Assembly: GCF_900108855.1 (NCBI RefSeq) | Contig: NZ_FNXY01000010.1 | Span: forward strand, 212,074-276,073 | Direction of reading: 5' to 3' | Source: Dyadobacter koreensis | Lineage (GTDB): Bacteria; Bacteroidota; Bacteroidia; Cytophagales; Spirosomataceae | DNA length: 64,000 nt | Shown here: positions 26,262 to 35,870 of the stretch, one piece after another | Layout of the letters: each line of letters begins with the position of its first letter | How positions within the stretch are numbered: position 1 is the first letter of the stretch | Notes under the pieces: generated by a model | Seen by the model: only the letters and a program-made list of their open reading frames with translations | Told to the model about the DNA's origin: nothing | Database searches by the model: none | Made by a program: the position numbers and the translations under genes

Positions 26262-27323
26262 TTATTTCAAAATCGGAGCTAAATCTTTTTCGTTTTCAGC
26301 AAGCCAGGCAGTAATATCTTCAACAATCTGGCGGATACCAATTTTTGGTTCCCAGCCAGTCATTGCCGTCACTTTCGTGTTGTCTGTCAAATATAGACGT
26401 ATATCAGCCGTACGTGTTTCCGGAACCACTTTGATAGGGATAGTTTTCCCAGTTACTTCCTGACATATTTTTGTCAATTCCTGCAACGAAGCGCTGCTTT
26501 GCAAACCGCCACCTGCATTCAGGATTTCACCGTTCACTTTATCGAGATTGTGAAGTTGCCAGTCAATCAAACGATAAAGATCTGCAACGTGGAGCATATC
26601 ACGCATTTGTTTTCCTGTTCCGCCGTATCCGAAATAGCCTAATTGCTGCTCGAAATAATGTTTGGCAATCCAGAGTACCATCACGCCCTGATCAACTTTG
26701 CCCATTTGCCATGGACCTGTGATCACGCCGCAACGGTTAATTACAGTGCGCAAATTGTAAAACTCATTATATTCCTGAATGATTAATTCAGAAGCAAGCT
26801 TGGTTGTTCCGTAAAGGGAACGTGCGCCGTTCAACGGAAAATCTTCTGCAATTCCTTTGGAAGACACTCCTGGAACCGGTTGATCATCAGCTAAAGAAAA
26901 TCGCGTTTCTTCTTCAACAAAATTTAACGTTTCAATCGTTTTTATAGGATAAACACGGCTTGTCGAAAGGAAAATAAAACCAGCTTTATGCTTCAAAGCA
27001 TAGTTCAGGCAGTTTACAGTCCCGACAAGATTGGTGTTGATCAGATAATCTGGTGTTCCATCCAGGCCTGCCAGTACCGACGGTTCTGCCGAAGCTTCGA
27101 TAACTGTATCCACGGCTGGAAATGCATCGAAATCTTCTTTATTTCTGATATCACCATGAACGAACTCAACACCTGCTTCCTTTAACCGGCTCAGATTCAA
27201 TTCGGAACCACGACGTTTCAAGTTGTCTAATGCGAAAATCTGATAATCAGGATAGTTTAATTTTAGGGATATCGCCAGTGCCGATCCAACAAATCCGGCC
27301 CCACCGGTAATAAGTATTTTCAT
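26262..27323 (-). CDS. NAD-dependent sugar-nucleotide epimerase (CDP-paratose 2-epimerase-like)
   Basis: Extended SDR enzyme: Rossmann loop TGGAGFVGSALA at 7-18, a catalytic Tyr/Lys pair in LYGTTKLASE, and GKQMRDMLHVADL typical of nucleotide-sugar epimerases. LDNLKRRGSELNLSRLKEAG followed by FVHGDIRN resembles the CDP-tyvelose (paratose 2-)epimerase subgroup more than GalE. Substrate identity is inferred from those segments only. No LPS cluster surrounds it. Transcription would run into HMG-CoA lyase unless stopped by the hairpin at 26209-26256. Confidence 0.82.
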   Translation of the reverse strand: MKILITGGAGFVGSALAISLKLNYPDYQIFALDNLKRRGSELNLSRLKEAGVEFVHGDIRNKEDFDAFPAVDTVIEASAEPSVLAGLDGTPDYLINTNLVGTVNCLNYALKHKAGFIFLSTSRVYPIKTIETLNFVEEETRFSLADDQPVPGVSSKGIAEDFPLNGARSLYGTTKLASELIIQEYNEFYNLRTVINRCGVITGPWQMGKVDQGVMVLWIAKHYFEQQLGYFGYGGTGKQMRDMLHVADLYRLIDWQLHNLDKVNGEILNAGGGLQSSASLQELTKICQEVTGKTIPIKVVPETRTADIRLYLTDNTKVTAMTGWEPKIGIRQIVEDITAWLAENEKDLAPILK

Positions 27324-27469
27324 GAATAATATGAGTATATGAAAGATTGAGTGAATGTGTGCTCTCTTCGAACTTCAAAGTTAGGATCATTCGGCAAATT
27401 TGAAGGGATAAGTTGCTGTTTTTTATGTAACGGTGCACAAACAACCAATCACACACTTTAATTAGAAAT

Positions 27470-27508
27470 AAAATTGGTAAGTATAAAGTAAGTAACTAAA
27501 ATTGGTAA
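27470..27508 (+). promoter_or_regulatory. Direct repeat upstream of the receptor operon
   Basis: AAAATTGGTAA occurs twice (27470-27480 and 27498-27508), with starts 28 bases apart, 75-113 bases before the first ATG of the operon. Two same-side half sites suit binding by a dimeric activator. No family can be named. Confidence 0.3.
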
Positions 27509-27582
27509 CTTTAAGACATAGTAGATTCTTTGCCACGAAAGCTTGTAATTGTTCGTACAGAGTTTAAATTCCTGAGCCACAT

Positions 27583-28317
27583 ATGAGATTTTTTACGCCC
27601 TGCATTTTCTTTATTTTGAGTGTTATGGGCGATTGTGTCGCGCAGCTCTCCGATGCGAAAGCCATTACTTCTGAAAATGTCCCTTCCTATCCGTTATCAC
27701 TTTATAAAGCTGCAACAGTCGACGCGCAGAATCTTTACAACGGGCGGCTCTATTACATTTATGATTCCCAAGAGGAAGAATTTCAGTTTTTTGACAGTCG
27801 TAAACTGGTAAAAGGTACCGTTTATTACGACGGGCAGCGTTACGAAGATATTCCTATGATGTATGATATTGTCAGGGATGAATTAATTATAACGCATGCA
27901 AATGGTTATGAAAATATCCTGCTCCAATCTCCAAAAGTCAAATACTTCTCAGTTCACGATCATAATTTCAAACGTTTCGAGTCAGGTCAGGGAATTAATG
28001 CTGATATGAAAACCGGGTTTTACGATCAGGTTTATATGGGAAAAACCAAAATACTCGTGCGGCGAACAAAGCAGCGGCAGGAAAAAATTGTAGAGAAAAA
28101 GGTGATCGCACTGTTTCCGGATAAGAATTTTTTCTACGTCTTTAAAGATGGAAAGTATCACTCGGTACATTCTAAGAAGTCATTGTTCGCGCTTTTCCCG
28201 GAACAGAAAAGGGAATTGCGAAAAGAATTGCGTGAACAGAAAAACAAATTCCGTAAGAATCGTGAAAAGGCTATTGTCGCTATGGTCGCCCGTTATGATG
28301 AACTAACTAAACCATGA
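27583..28317 (+). CDS. Exported protein of unknown function, first gene of the receptor operon
   Basis: Signal peptide (1-21, ending DCVAQ). The mature protein is beta-rich with aromatic pairs (LYYIYDSQEEEFQFF, VYYDGQRY, KNFFYVFKDGKYHSVHSK), and a strongly charged helix KRELRKELREQKNKFRKNRE covers about 209-230. The product is 244 residues and no catalytic motif is seen. Its TGA overlaps the ATG of the TonB-dependent receptor (ATGA), which implies translational coupling and a joint role. It may be a periplasmic or surface accessory of the receptor. Confidence 0.75.
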   Translation: MRFFTPCIFFILSVMGDCVAQLSDAKAITSENVPSYPLSLYKAATVDAQNLYNGRLYYIYDSQEEEFQFFDSRKLVKGTVYYDGQRYEDIPMMYDIVRDELIITHANGYENILLQSPKVKYFSVHDHNFKRFESGQGINADMKTGFYDQVYMGKTKILVRRTKQRQEKIVEKKVIALFPDKNFFYVFKDGKYHSVHSKKSLFALFPEQKRELRKELREQKNKFRKNREKAIVAMVARYDELTKP

Positions 28318-31085
28318 ACATATTCAGAAACTTTACGCTACTTCTTTCTCTGATTCTTTTCTCACAATTTAGCTGGGGGCAGACAGTCACGGAACCACGC
28401 ATAACCATGCGTCTGGATTCTACGCGTTTCAATGATTTTGTGAAAGACGTGGAACAGCAGACCGGTTACTTTTTTTATTATGATGCTGCAAGGTTTGACA
28501 GTTTGACGATTGATCTGGAAGTAAAAGATCAAACTATCCGGAATGTTTTAGAGCAAGTTTTCAGAGGATCCGACTTCACCTATGCGATCGATGCAAACAA
28601 ACGTGTATACATCACAGAAGGCCAGAGAATTATTACACAATTTCAACCCGGTTTATTTAATCCCAACAGCGGCGATGGAAACGAGGCCGTAACTTACGCG
28701 ACTCCAGATAATGCGGCACAGGAAAAACTACTCTCAACCGCGGAAAGCAAAGTGCATGAAATTGGCGTCAAACGGTATAAGATTACGCCTGGAAATTCTA
28801 CGATCACCGGTTATATCCGCAGTGCAGTAACCGGAGAACCAGTTGTCGGAGCTGCGGTTTTTATCGAGTCGCCATCCATCGGTGTTACCACAGACGCGTT
28901 AGGGTTTTACTCATTAACAATTCCGCGAGGCAAGCAAAAACTGAAAATTAAAAGTTTCGGTATGCGGGAAACACAGCGGCAGATTATTCTTTACTCTGAC
29001 GGAAAACTGGATGTCGAAATGCGTGAAAGTGTGATTGCTTTGAAGGAAGTTTCTGTCAAAGCGGGTATGGACAAGAATGTTGTAGGTACACAAATGGGCC
29101 AGGTAAAATTGACCATCAAAAACCTGAAACAGGTACCCACCGTTTTCGGGGAAACCGATTTGCTGAGAACGGTAATGACATTGCCGGGTGTAAAATCGGT
29201 TGGAGAAAACAGTACCGGATTGAACGTTCGCGGAGGTTCGACGGACCAAAACCTTATTCAGTTCAATGACGCTGTCATTTACAATCCGTCCCACCTTTTC
29301 GGATTTTTCTCCGCTTTTAATCCTGATATTTTAAAAGACGTTGAATTATATAAAAGTACAATTCCATCAAAGTTTGGCGGCAGGTTGTCTTCTGTTCTTG
29401 ATATCAATAGCCGCGACGGGAATAAAAAGAAATTCGTTGCGTCTGGCGGTATCGGTCTGGTCACTGGCAGACTGACTTTGGAAGGCCCAATAATCAAAGA
29501 CAAAACTTCCTTCATTATAGGTGGTCGTTCAACCTATTCAAGCTGGCTCCTGGGCCGTTTGGACGATGCTAAATACAATAATAGTTCGGCGTCTTTTTAT
29601 GATGTGAATGCAAATATCAGCCACGAGATCAACGAGAAGAATAGTATTTACGTGACGGGCTACATGAGCAAAGACAGGTTTAAATTGTTTGGAGACACAA
29701 CGTATTCTTACCAAAACCAGATCGCGTCAATTAAATGGAAGCATACATTTAACACGAAATTATACGGAGAATTTACTGCTTCCCATAGCAAGTACAACTA
29801 TCAGATGGAAAGCCAGGGATTGCCGCTGAATGCTTTCGATTTAAAATTTGATATTAACCAGTCGCAGTTTAAGGCCGATTTTAATTACGTTCTTCATCCA
29901 AAACACACGCTGGACTTTGGGGTAAGCTCGATTTACTACAAACTGCATCCGGGACTTTTTTCTCCAAAAGGAACCGAGTCGCTTGTGATTCAGGAACAAC
30001 TGGAACAGGAGCAGGCTCTGGAAAGTGCAGTATACCTCGAAGATAAATTTGAAGTGAACCCAAGACTTTCTGTTACTGCCGGTCTTCGTTATTCACTTTA
30101 TCAATATCTCGGCCCGAGAACGGTCAATAAATATGTTCCAGGTTTCCCTATCGATAAAATATATGAAGACGGAACGCAGCAGTATGCTTCCGGGAAAAAG
30201 ATCAAAGGATATGGAGGGCCGGAATACCGTCTTTCTCTTCGCTACACGATTTACGATAATCTTGCTCTGAAAGTTAGTTATAATACGCTTCGGCAATACA
30301 TTCACTTGCTTACGAACACCATGACGGTGTCTCCCACGGATATCTGGAAGTTGAGCGATCAGTATATTAAACCGCAAACTGGAGATCAGGTATCTGTTGG
30401 TCTGTATAAAAATTTCAGAGGAAATAAAATCGAAGTTTCACTGGAAGGTTACTATAAGAATATCCAGAATTTCCTGGACTACAAAGGCGGCGACTCGCTG
30501 ATCATGAATCCACGAATTGAAGCAGCTGTTTTGGGAACAAGAGGCAAAGCATACGGGGTGGAATTTATGGTAAAAAAGATGACTGGAAAATTGAACGGTT
30601 GGCTGGGATATACCTATTCACGGACACTGCTTCGCGCGCTGGACCGGGAGTCGCCTGACGCACCGAATAAGGGAAATTATTATCCAAGCAATTACGACAA
30701 GCCGCATGATTTTACAATGATCAGTAATTATCGTTTATCTCACCGATTCAGTGTTTCGTTCAACTTTACATACAGCACAGGCCGGCCTTACACGCCGCCG
30801 ATTGGTAAGTACATCATTGATGGTGCTCAACGGGTTTATTATGCGGATAGAAACCAGTTCAGGATTCCGGATTATTATCGGGCGGATCTTGCGGTAAATA
30901 TTGAAGGAAATCACAGGGTTAAAAAATTGGCGCATAGTTCCTGGACTTTCGCCGTATACAATGTCCTGGGGCGGAAAAATCCTTCCTCTGTTTATTTTCA
31001 GACGCAAAATGGAATGGTTAATGGTTATCAGCTTTCCATTTTTGGGCAGCCCATACCAACTGTTACCTATAATTTTAGATTTTAA
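28314..31085 (+). CDS. TonB-dependent receptor with STN and carboxypeptidase-like domains
   Basis: Outer-membrane transporter. After the signal peptide (1-23) comes an STN/secretin-like domain (about 28-105: RITMRLDSTRFNDFVKDVEQ), a carboxypeptidase-D regulatory-like domain (about 158-245: ITGYIRSAVTGEPVVGAAVF), a plug (about 255-375, with GLNVRGGSTDQNLIQFND near residue 303), and a 22-strand barrel to the aromatic end TYNFRF. An STN domain usually passes a signal to an anti-sigma factor, yet no sigma/anti-sigma genes are nearby. It is in the FecA/CirA-like group rather than SusC, and no SusD is present. The ligand is unknown. Confidence 0.93.
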   Translation: MNIFRNFTLLLSLILFSQFSWGQTVTEPRITMRLDSTRFNDFVKDVEQQTGYFFYYDAARFDSLTIDLEVKDQTIRNVLEQVFRGSDFTYAIDANKRVYITEGQRIITQFQPGLFNPNSGDGNEAVTYATPDNAAQEKLLSTAESKVHEIGVKRYKITPGNSTITGYIRSAVTGEPVVGAAVFIESPSIGVTTDALGFYSLTIPRGKQKLKIKSFGMRETQRQIILYSDGKLDVEMRESVIALKEVSVKAGMDKNVVGTQMGQVKLTIKNLKQVPTVFGETDLLRTVMTLPGVKSVGENSTGLNVRGGSTDQNLIQFNDAVIYNPSHLFGFFSAFNPDILKDVELYKSTIPSKFGGRLSSVLDINSRDGNKKKFVASGGIGLVTGRLTLEGPIIKDKTSFIIGGRSTYSSWLLGRLDDAKYNNSSASFYDVNANISHEINEKNSIYVTGYMSKDRFKLFGDTTYSYQNQIASIKWKHTFNTKLYGEFTASHSKYNYQMESQGLPLNAFDLKFDINQSQFKADFNYVLHPKHTLDFGVSSIYYKLHPGLFSPKGTESLVIQEQLEQEQALESAVYLEDKFEVNPRLSVTAGLRYSLYQYLGPRTVNKYVPGFPIDKIYEDGTQQYASGKKIKGYGGPEYRLSLRYTIYDNLALKVSYNTLRQYIHLLTNTMTVSPTDIWKLSDQYIKPQTGDQVSVGLYKNFRGNKIEVSLEGYYKNIQNFLDYKGGDSLIMNPRIEAAVLGTRGKAYGVEFMVKKMTGKLNGWLGYTYSRTLLRALDRESPDAPNKGNYYPSNYDKPHDFTMISNYRLSHRFSVSFNFTYSTGRPYTPPIGKYIIDGAQRVYYADRNQFRIPDYYRADLAVNIEGNHRVKKLAHSSWTFAVYNVLGRKNPSSVYFQTQNGMVNGYQLSIFGQPIPTVTYNFRF

Positions 31086-31091
31086 CCTGGT

Positions 31092-32198
31092 ATGGTAAAA
31101 AGGTGGTGTCTCTTGATGATCAGTGCCATAAATTTCTCTCTTTTACTTTTTGGATGCGTAGAACCGTTCTCGCCGCCGGAAGTAAATTCAGACGAGGGGT
31201 ACCTGGTTGTTGACGGTTTTTTGAACATGGGATCTGACACAAGCATCATCGTATTAAGTCGTACGCAAAGTGCAAGCGTGAAAACAAGTGTTGTCATGGA
31301 GCTGGGTGCGAAAATTACTGTTGAGCAGGAAAACGGAGAAATTTTTACATTCACAGAAAAAGGAAATGGGTCTTACTTCTTGCCAGCCGTTACGTTAAAT
31401 ATGTCGGGTAAATACCGGTTGAAAATTAATACAACAAATGGAAAAGAATATCTCTCAGAATTTGTAGAAACTAAAAATACACCTCCGGTTGATAGTGTTG
31501 CAATGGTTTTAGATACCCGTCAGGACGCAGCAATTATGCAGGTAAATGCACATGATACGCAGAATCTAACGAGATTTTACAGATGGAAATTTGAAGAAAC
31601 CTGGGAATATCGGGCGCCATTATATTCCTCACTTGAGTTGGTAAATGGACAGATAGTATCCCGAAAAGAAAATATCAATACCTGCTACCGAACGATAAAA
31701 TCAGGAAATATTTTACTTGGATCAACAATCAAGCTGTCGCAGGATGTAATTAAAAATTTGCCCTTGACAACAGTTCAGTACAGTACCGGAAAGCTGCTTA
31801 TTAAATATAGCTTATTGGTAAAGCAGTACGGGTTGACTCAGGATGCTTTTGAATACTGGACAAGTCTCTCTAAAACAACAGAAGGGACAGGCGGCCTTTT
31901 TGATCCGCTGCCATCACAGGTAACAGGAAATATAAAATGTGTGACTGATAATCAGGAATTAGTTTTTGGGTATTTCAGTGCCGCGGTAGAACAAAAGAAA
32001 CGCGTGTTCTTCACGCCTGGTTTGGGCTCTTTTCCTTATTGTGAATCTCAAAAGATTAGTTTATCTGATGCTATGAAGACATCGGCTATACTACTGAATT
32101 TTTCTGGTGAACGACCGGATTCGGTTTTTGTTTCCAGTGAAACCTGCGCCGATTGCCGGGCACAGGGAGGCGTTCTTAAACGTCCTTCGTTTTGGTAG
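31092..32198 (+). CDS. DUF4249 lipoprotein (first copy)
   Basis: Lipoprotein with lipobox LLFGC (Cys22) followed by VEPFSPPEVNSDEGYLVVDG, characteristic of DUF4249, a Bacteroidota family usually encoded after TonB-dependent receptors. The C-terminus carries a conserved CADC pair in ETCADCRAQGG and ends RPSFW. It begins 6 bases after the receptor stop. By position it may act like SusD, binding the ligand at the surface lid of the barrel; this is inference. Confidence 0.9.
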   Translation: MVKRWCLLMISAINFSLLLFGCVEPFSPPEVNSDEGYLVVDGFLNMGSDTSIIVLSRTQSASVKTSVVMELGAKITVEQENGEIFTFTEKGNGSYFLPAVTLNMSGKYRLKINTTNGKEYLSEFVETKNTPPVDSVAMVLDTRQDAAIMQVNAHDTQNLTRFYRWKFEETWEYRAPLYSSLELVNGQIVSRKENINTCYRTIKSGNILLGSTIKLSQDVIKNLPLTTVQYSTGKLLIKYSLLVKQYGLTQDAFEYWTSLSKTTEGTGGLFDPLPSQVTGNIKCVTDNQELVFGYFSAAVEQKKRVFFTPGLGSFPYCESQKISLSDAMKTSAILLNFSGERPDSVFVSSETCADCRAQGGVLKRPSFW

Positions 32199-32216
32199 CG
32201 ATTTAATAGAAATATT

Positions 32217-33347
32217 ATGAAACGATATTATTTAATTGTGGCCGTAATTCTCGCATTCACGTTTTTTGTAAACGGGTGCGTCGAACCATTTTCTCCTCCT
32301 GAGGTAAATTCAGATGAGGGCTATCTGGTAATCGACGGATTTTTGAATGTAGGATCAGATACCAGCCGAATCGAACTGAGCCACACCCAGAATGCAAACG
32401 CGACAGCGCCGGTTTCAAAAGAATCAAGCGCGGCTGTTAGCGTTGAACAGGAAAATGGTATAACTTATACATTTACCGAAGCGGGTAATGGCTCGTATTT
32501 CTTGCCGCCTCAAAAATTCAATACAACGGCCAGGTATAGGCTGCGTGTTAAAACAGCAATCGGGAAAGAGTATTTGTCGGATTATGTTGAGGTTAAAAAT
32601 ACTCCTCCAATCGATAATATTGAAGGAAAAGTAGATACTCGGCAGGATGCCATGGTCATGCAGGTGAATACACATGATCCTACAAATCAGACACGTTTTT
32701 ACCGCTGGAAATTTGAAGAGACCTGGCAGTACAGAACTGCTTTTTATTCAAGTATAGAAATCGTCAAAAAGGCGGGAGGGGACGATTACGAAATTGTTTC
32801 CAGAAAAGAGGATGTAAACCTGTGCTGGCGCTCGCTGAAATCGGCAAATATCTTACTGGGTTCGACCATCAAACTCTCACAGGATGTTATCAAGGATTTA
32901 CCGTTGACAGCCGTGCCGATTTCTTCTAACAAGCTTTATATCAAATACAGTATTCTCGTTAAACAATATGGATTGACACAGGATGCCTTCGAATATTGGA
33001 CAAGCCTGGCGAAAACCACAGAAGGTACCGGAAGTTTATTTGATCCTTTGCCTTCCCAGATTACAGGTAATATCAAAAATACGGCAAACGGCCAGGAACT
33101 GGTTTTTGGTTATTTCAGCGCATCAGTAGAACAGAAAAAGCGGATTTTTTTAACACCAAATCTCGGTTCTTTTCCAAGATGCAATGCTCCTGATACACTT
33201 ACGATAGCAGATGCTTTAAAAGCTCCGGGCTCAACACTTACAAATTATTTTGGTCCCCGATCGGAATTCGTACTTACTACCAGCCCTTATTGCGCTGACT
33301 GCCGAGCACAAGGCGGAACTATTATAAAACCTTCTTTCTGGGAATGA
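32217..33347 (+). CDS. DUF4249 lipoprotein (second copy)
   Basis: Close paralogue of the preceding gene: lipobox FVNGC (Cys21), then VEPFSPPEVNSDEGYLVIDG, the shared block IKLSQDVIK(N/D)LPLTAV, and the C-terminal CADCRAQGG...KPSFWE. Long stretches are identical, so this is a tandem duplication. It carries a short Gly/Asp insertion near residue 185 (KKAGGDDYEI). The stop overlaps the ATG of the next gene by 4 bases. Confidence 0.9.
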   Translation: MKRYYLIVAVILAFTFFVNGCVEPFSPPEVNSDEGYLVIDGFLNVGSDTSRIELSHTQNANATAPVSKESSAAVSVEQENGITYTFTEAGNGSYFLPPQKFNTTARYRLRVKTAIGKEYLSDYVEVKNTPPIDNIEGKVDTRQDAMVMQVNTHDPTNQTRFYRWKFEETWQYRTAFYSSIEIVKKAGGDDYEIVSRKEDVNLCWRSLKSANILLGSTIKLSQDVIKDLPLTAVPISSNKLYIKYSILVKQYGLTQDAFEYWTSLAKTTEGTGSLFDPLPSQITGNIKNTANGQELVFGYFSASVEQKKRIFLTPNLGSFPRCNAPDTLTIADALKAPGSTLTNYFGPRSEFVLTTSPYCADCRAQGGTIIKPSFWE

Positions 33348-35770
33348 TGAAAAATATGAACATATATCGCGAGCCCATGAGATTTAAGCTCCTCTTCGTA
33401 ACCATCATGGTTTCTATATTTTCTGTATTGACAGGACAGGCACAGAATAATTCCGGCGAGGAAGTTTCTCGGAAATTCCAGCAGTATAGTCAGCGCGCTG
33501 TTCAGGAAAAGCTATATCTGCATTTGGATCGCAGTTTTTATCTGGTCGGGGAAACCATGTGGTTTAAAGCTTATAGTGTGAATGCGGCAACAAGTAAGTA
33601 TATGGACCTGAGTAAAGTTGCTTATCTGGAAGTGATGGATAAGGAGCAAAATGCGCTGGTGCAGACTAAATTTTCGCTGTCGGATGGAAAAGGTAACGGG
33701 TCATTGGTATTGCCATCGGCACTTCTAAGTGGAAATTACAAGGTCAGGTGTTATACCAATTGGATGAAAAATTTCAGTTCGGATTTTTTCTTCGAAACGG
33801 AGATTCGTGTTGTTAATCCTTTTGTAAAATTTGATCCCAACCCTGATGAAAAAGCAAAATTGACTTACGATATTCAATTTTTCCCGGAAGGTGGTCATCT
33901 GGTTAAAGATATTGAAAGTAAAGTCGGATTTCGTGCAGTCGCCAGTGATGGCAAGGGCTTTTATTTCAAGGGGGCATTGATTAATCAGAACAGTGATACA
34001 TTGGTACGTTTTGAACCTCGAAAATTCGGAATAGGAAATTTTACATTTAAACCAGAGTCAGCTACTGGTTATAAGGTTGTCATTCGCGATCGAAAAGGGA
34101 ATTCTTTCACTTATTCGCTGCCTGAAATTAAAGAACAAGGATATGTGATGCAGGTAAGAGAACAGTCTGCAAAGGAAATTGTGGTTTCTGTAACGGGAGC
34201 GGGGAATGAAAATGTCAGCATATTCACGCATACGCATCAGGACAACAGATATACTGAAACGAAAGCTTTGGTTGATGGGAAAGTCAGTTTTACTATCGAC
34301 AAAAATAAATTTGGTGATGGTATCAGCCATATTACGGTTTTCAGTGCCTCCGGGAATCCTGTTTGCGAGCGGCTGTATTTCAAGCGTCCTTCGAAAGATT
34401 TGATGATCGATGGTAAAGTCAGTAAAGATGAATATGTGACACGGGATCGTGTTGTGATGGATCTGAGCACGAGTTCCGATGCCGGAATTGAAACGCTTTC
34501 GGATTTATCGGTTTCTGTTTTTCTCGCTGATTCCATTCAGACAAAAGATCAGGAAAGTATCAGCAGCTATTTGTTTCTGAGTTCAGATTTGAAGGGAAGT
34601 GTCGAGTCTCCGGAGTATTATTTGCAAAAAAATAATAAAGAGGTTGACGTTGATATTGACAATCTGATGCTTACGCATGGCTGGCGGAGATTTCAGTGGG
34701 ATAACGTTTTGAAAGAAAATATAACATATCCGAATCTGCCGGAATTCGACGGTCATTTTATTTTTGGAAAAGTGATCAGTACCGTGACTGGTGAACCGGC
34801 AAAAAATATCGGTACTTATCTGGCCGCTCCCGATTCTCCCGCAAGGTTGTATTTTGCAAGAAGTAATGAAAAAGGGGAAATACGGTTTGAAGTAAAAGAA
34901 TTTTTCGGTCCAAAGGAAGTCACAATCCAGACAAATCTTCGGCAGGATAGTACTTACCGCTTTGAAATGGCGAATCCTTTTTCGAAGTCTCCGTTAAGTT
35001 CAGGATTATCGTCCTTCCAGTTTGATAAAACTTTGGAAAATACATTGCTCACACGTTCTATAAATATGCAGACGACCAACGCATTTTTGCCAAAGTGGTA
35101 TAAGGAAGCAAAATATGTGTTTTTGGATTCTCTCGCATTCTTCGGAGCGCCTGACGAAAAATATTTTCTGGACGATTTTACCCGTTTTCCAACGATGGAG
35201 GAAGTAATGAGAGAATATGTTCGGGGTGTTATGGTAAGGCGCCGTCAGAAAGAATTTCATTTCATTATGATGGATAAATTATTTCCGCAAACATTTTTTA
35301 CGGAGGACCCTTTGATTTTACTCGATGGTATTCCTATTTTTAATACCGATAAGATCATGGCGTTCGATCCGTTGAAAGTTAAGAAAATTGAACTAATGAG
35401 CGCGAGGTATTTTCTCGGTTTCAGCGCGTCTACGGGAATTGTAAGTTTATCAACTTATCGGGGCGATCTCGCTGGTTTTGAACTCGATCCTCGTATCTTA
35501 GTGATGCCTTATGAGGGCCCACAGATCAAGCGGGAATTTTATACGCCGAAATACGACACGCCGGTAAGTTTACAGAGCAGAATTCCTGATTTCAGGAACC
35601 TGCTGTATTGGGTGCCCGATGTCGTAACAGATGCGCAGGGCAAGTCACAAATTAGTTTTTACACATCCGATCAGACAGGGCATTATAGGGTCGTAGTACA
35701 GGGAATGACTAAAAATGGTTTGGTTGGCAGTAAAACGTTCAGTTTTGAGGTAACACGCAGAAATTTATAA
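33344..35770 (+). CDS. MG2-like surface protein with a TonB-plug-like domain
   Basis: Large exported protein. The predicted signal peptide begins at the internal Met12 (MRFKLLFVTI...TGQAQ), so translation may start at 33377 instead of 33344. The N-terminal part (about 55-160) has KLYLHLDRSFYLVGETMWFK and GNYKVRCYTNWM, typical of MG2 (macroglobulin-like) domains. More Ig-like modules follow to about 600. Residues about 640-710 (DPLILLDGIPIFNTDKIMAF, VKKIELMSARYFLG) match the plug domain of TonB-dependent receptors, yet no barrel follows. The end (YWVPDVVTDAQGKSQISFYT) resembles alpha-2-macroglobulin beta-sheet modules. It is the last gene of the operon. Confidence 0.82.
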   Translation: MMKNMNIYREPMRFKLLFVTIMVSIFSVLTGQAQNNSGEEVSRKFQQYSQRAVQEKLYLHLDRSFYLVGETMWFKAYSVNAATSKYMDLSKVAYLEVMDKEQNALVQTKFSLSDGKGNGSLVLPSALLSGNYKVRCYTNWMKNFSSDFFFETEIRVVNPFVKFDPNPDEKAKLTYDIQFFPEGGHLVKDIESKVGFRAVASDGKGFYFKGALINQNSDTLVRFEPRKFGIGNFTFKPESATGYKVVIRDRKGNSFTYSLPEIKEQGYVMQVREQSAKEIVVSVTGAGNENVSIFTHTHQDNRYTETKALVDGKVSFTIDKNKFGDGISHITVFSASGNPVCERLYFKRPSKDLMIDGKVSKDEYVTRDRVVMDLSTSSDAGIETLSDLSVSVFLADSIQTKDQESISSYLFLSSDLKGSVESPEYYLQKNNKEVDVDIDNLMLTHGWRRFQWDNVLKENITYPNLPEFDGHFIFGKVISTVTGEPAKNIGTYLAAPDSPARLYFARSNEKGEIRFEVKEFFGPKEVTIQTNLRQDSTYRFEMANPFSKSPLSSGLSSFQFDKTLENTLLTRSINMQTTNAFLPKWYKEAKYVFLDSLAFFGAPDEKYFLDDFTRFPTMEEVMREYVRGVMVRRRQKEFHFIMMDKLFPQTFFTEDPLILLDGIPIFNTDKIMAFDPLKVKKIELMSARYFLGFSASTGIVSLSTYRGDLAGFELDPRILVMPYEGPQIKREFYTPKYDTPVSLQSRIPDFRNLLYWVPDVVTDAQGKSQISFYTSDQTGHYRVVVQGMTKNGLVGSKTFSFEVTRRNL

Positions 35771-35826
35771 GATAGATCTTACAGTGTCGTCCACCCAAAC
35801 ATAGTACAGTACTATGTCCCAATTTG

Positions 35827-35854
35827 AAAACCCGGAGATACTTCTTCGGGTTTT
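35827..35854. terminator. Terminator after the receptor operon
   Basis: AAAACCCG (35827-35834) pairs with CGGGTTTT (35847-35854), followed by TCTTTT. It lies between the operon end and the converging lrp-like gene. Confidence 0.65.
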
Positions 35855-35870
35855 TCTTTTATCAAAAATA

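Noticed and set aside
28314..33347. SusC/SusD polysaccharide locus
   Set aside because: No SusD or glycoside hydrolase is present; the lipoproteins are DUF4249 and the receptor has an STN domain.
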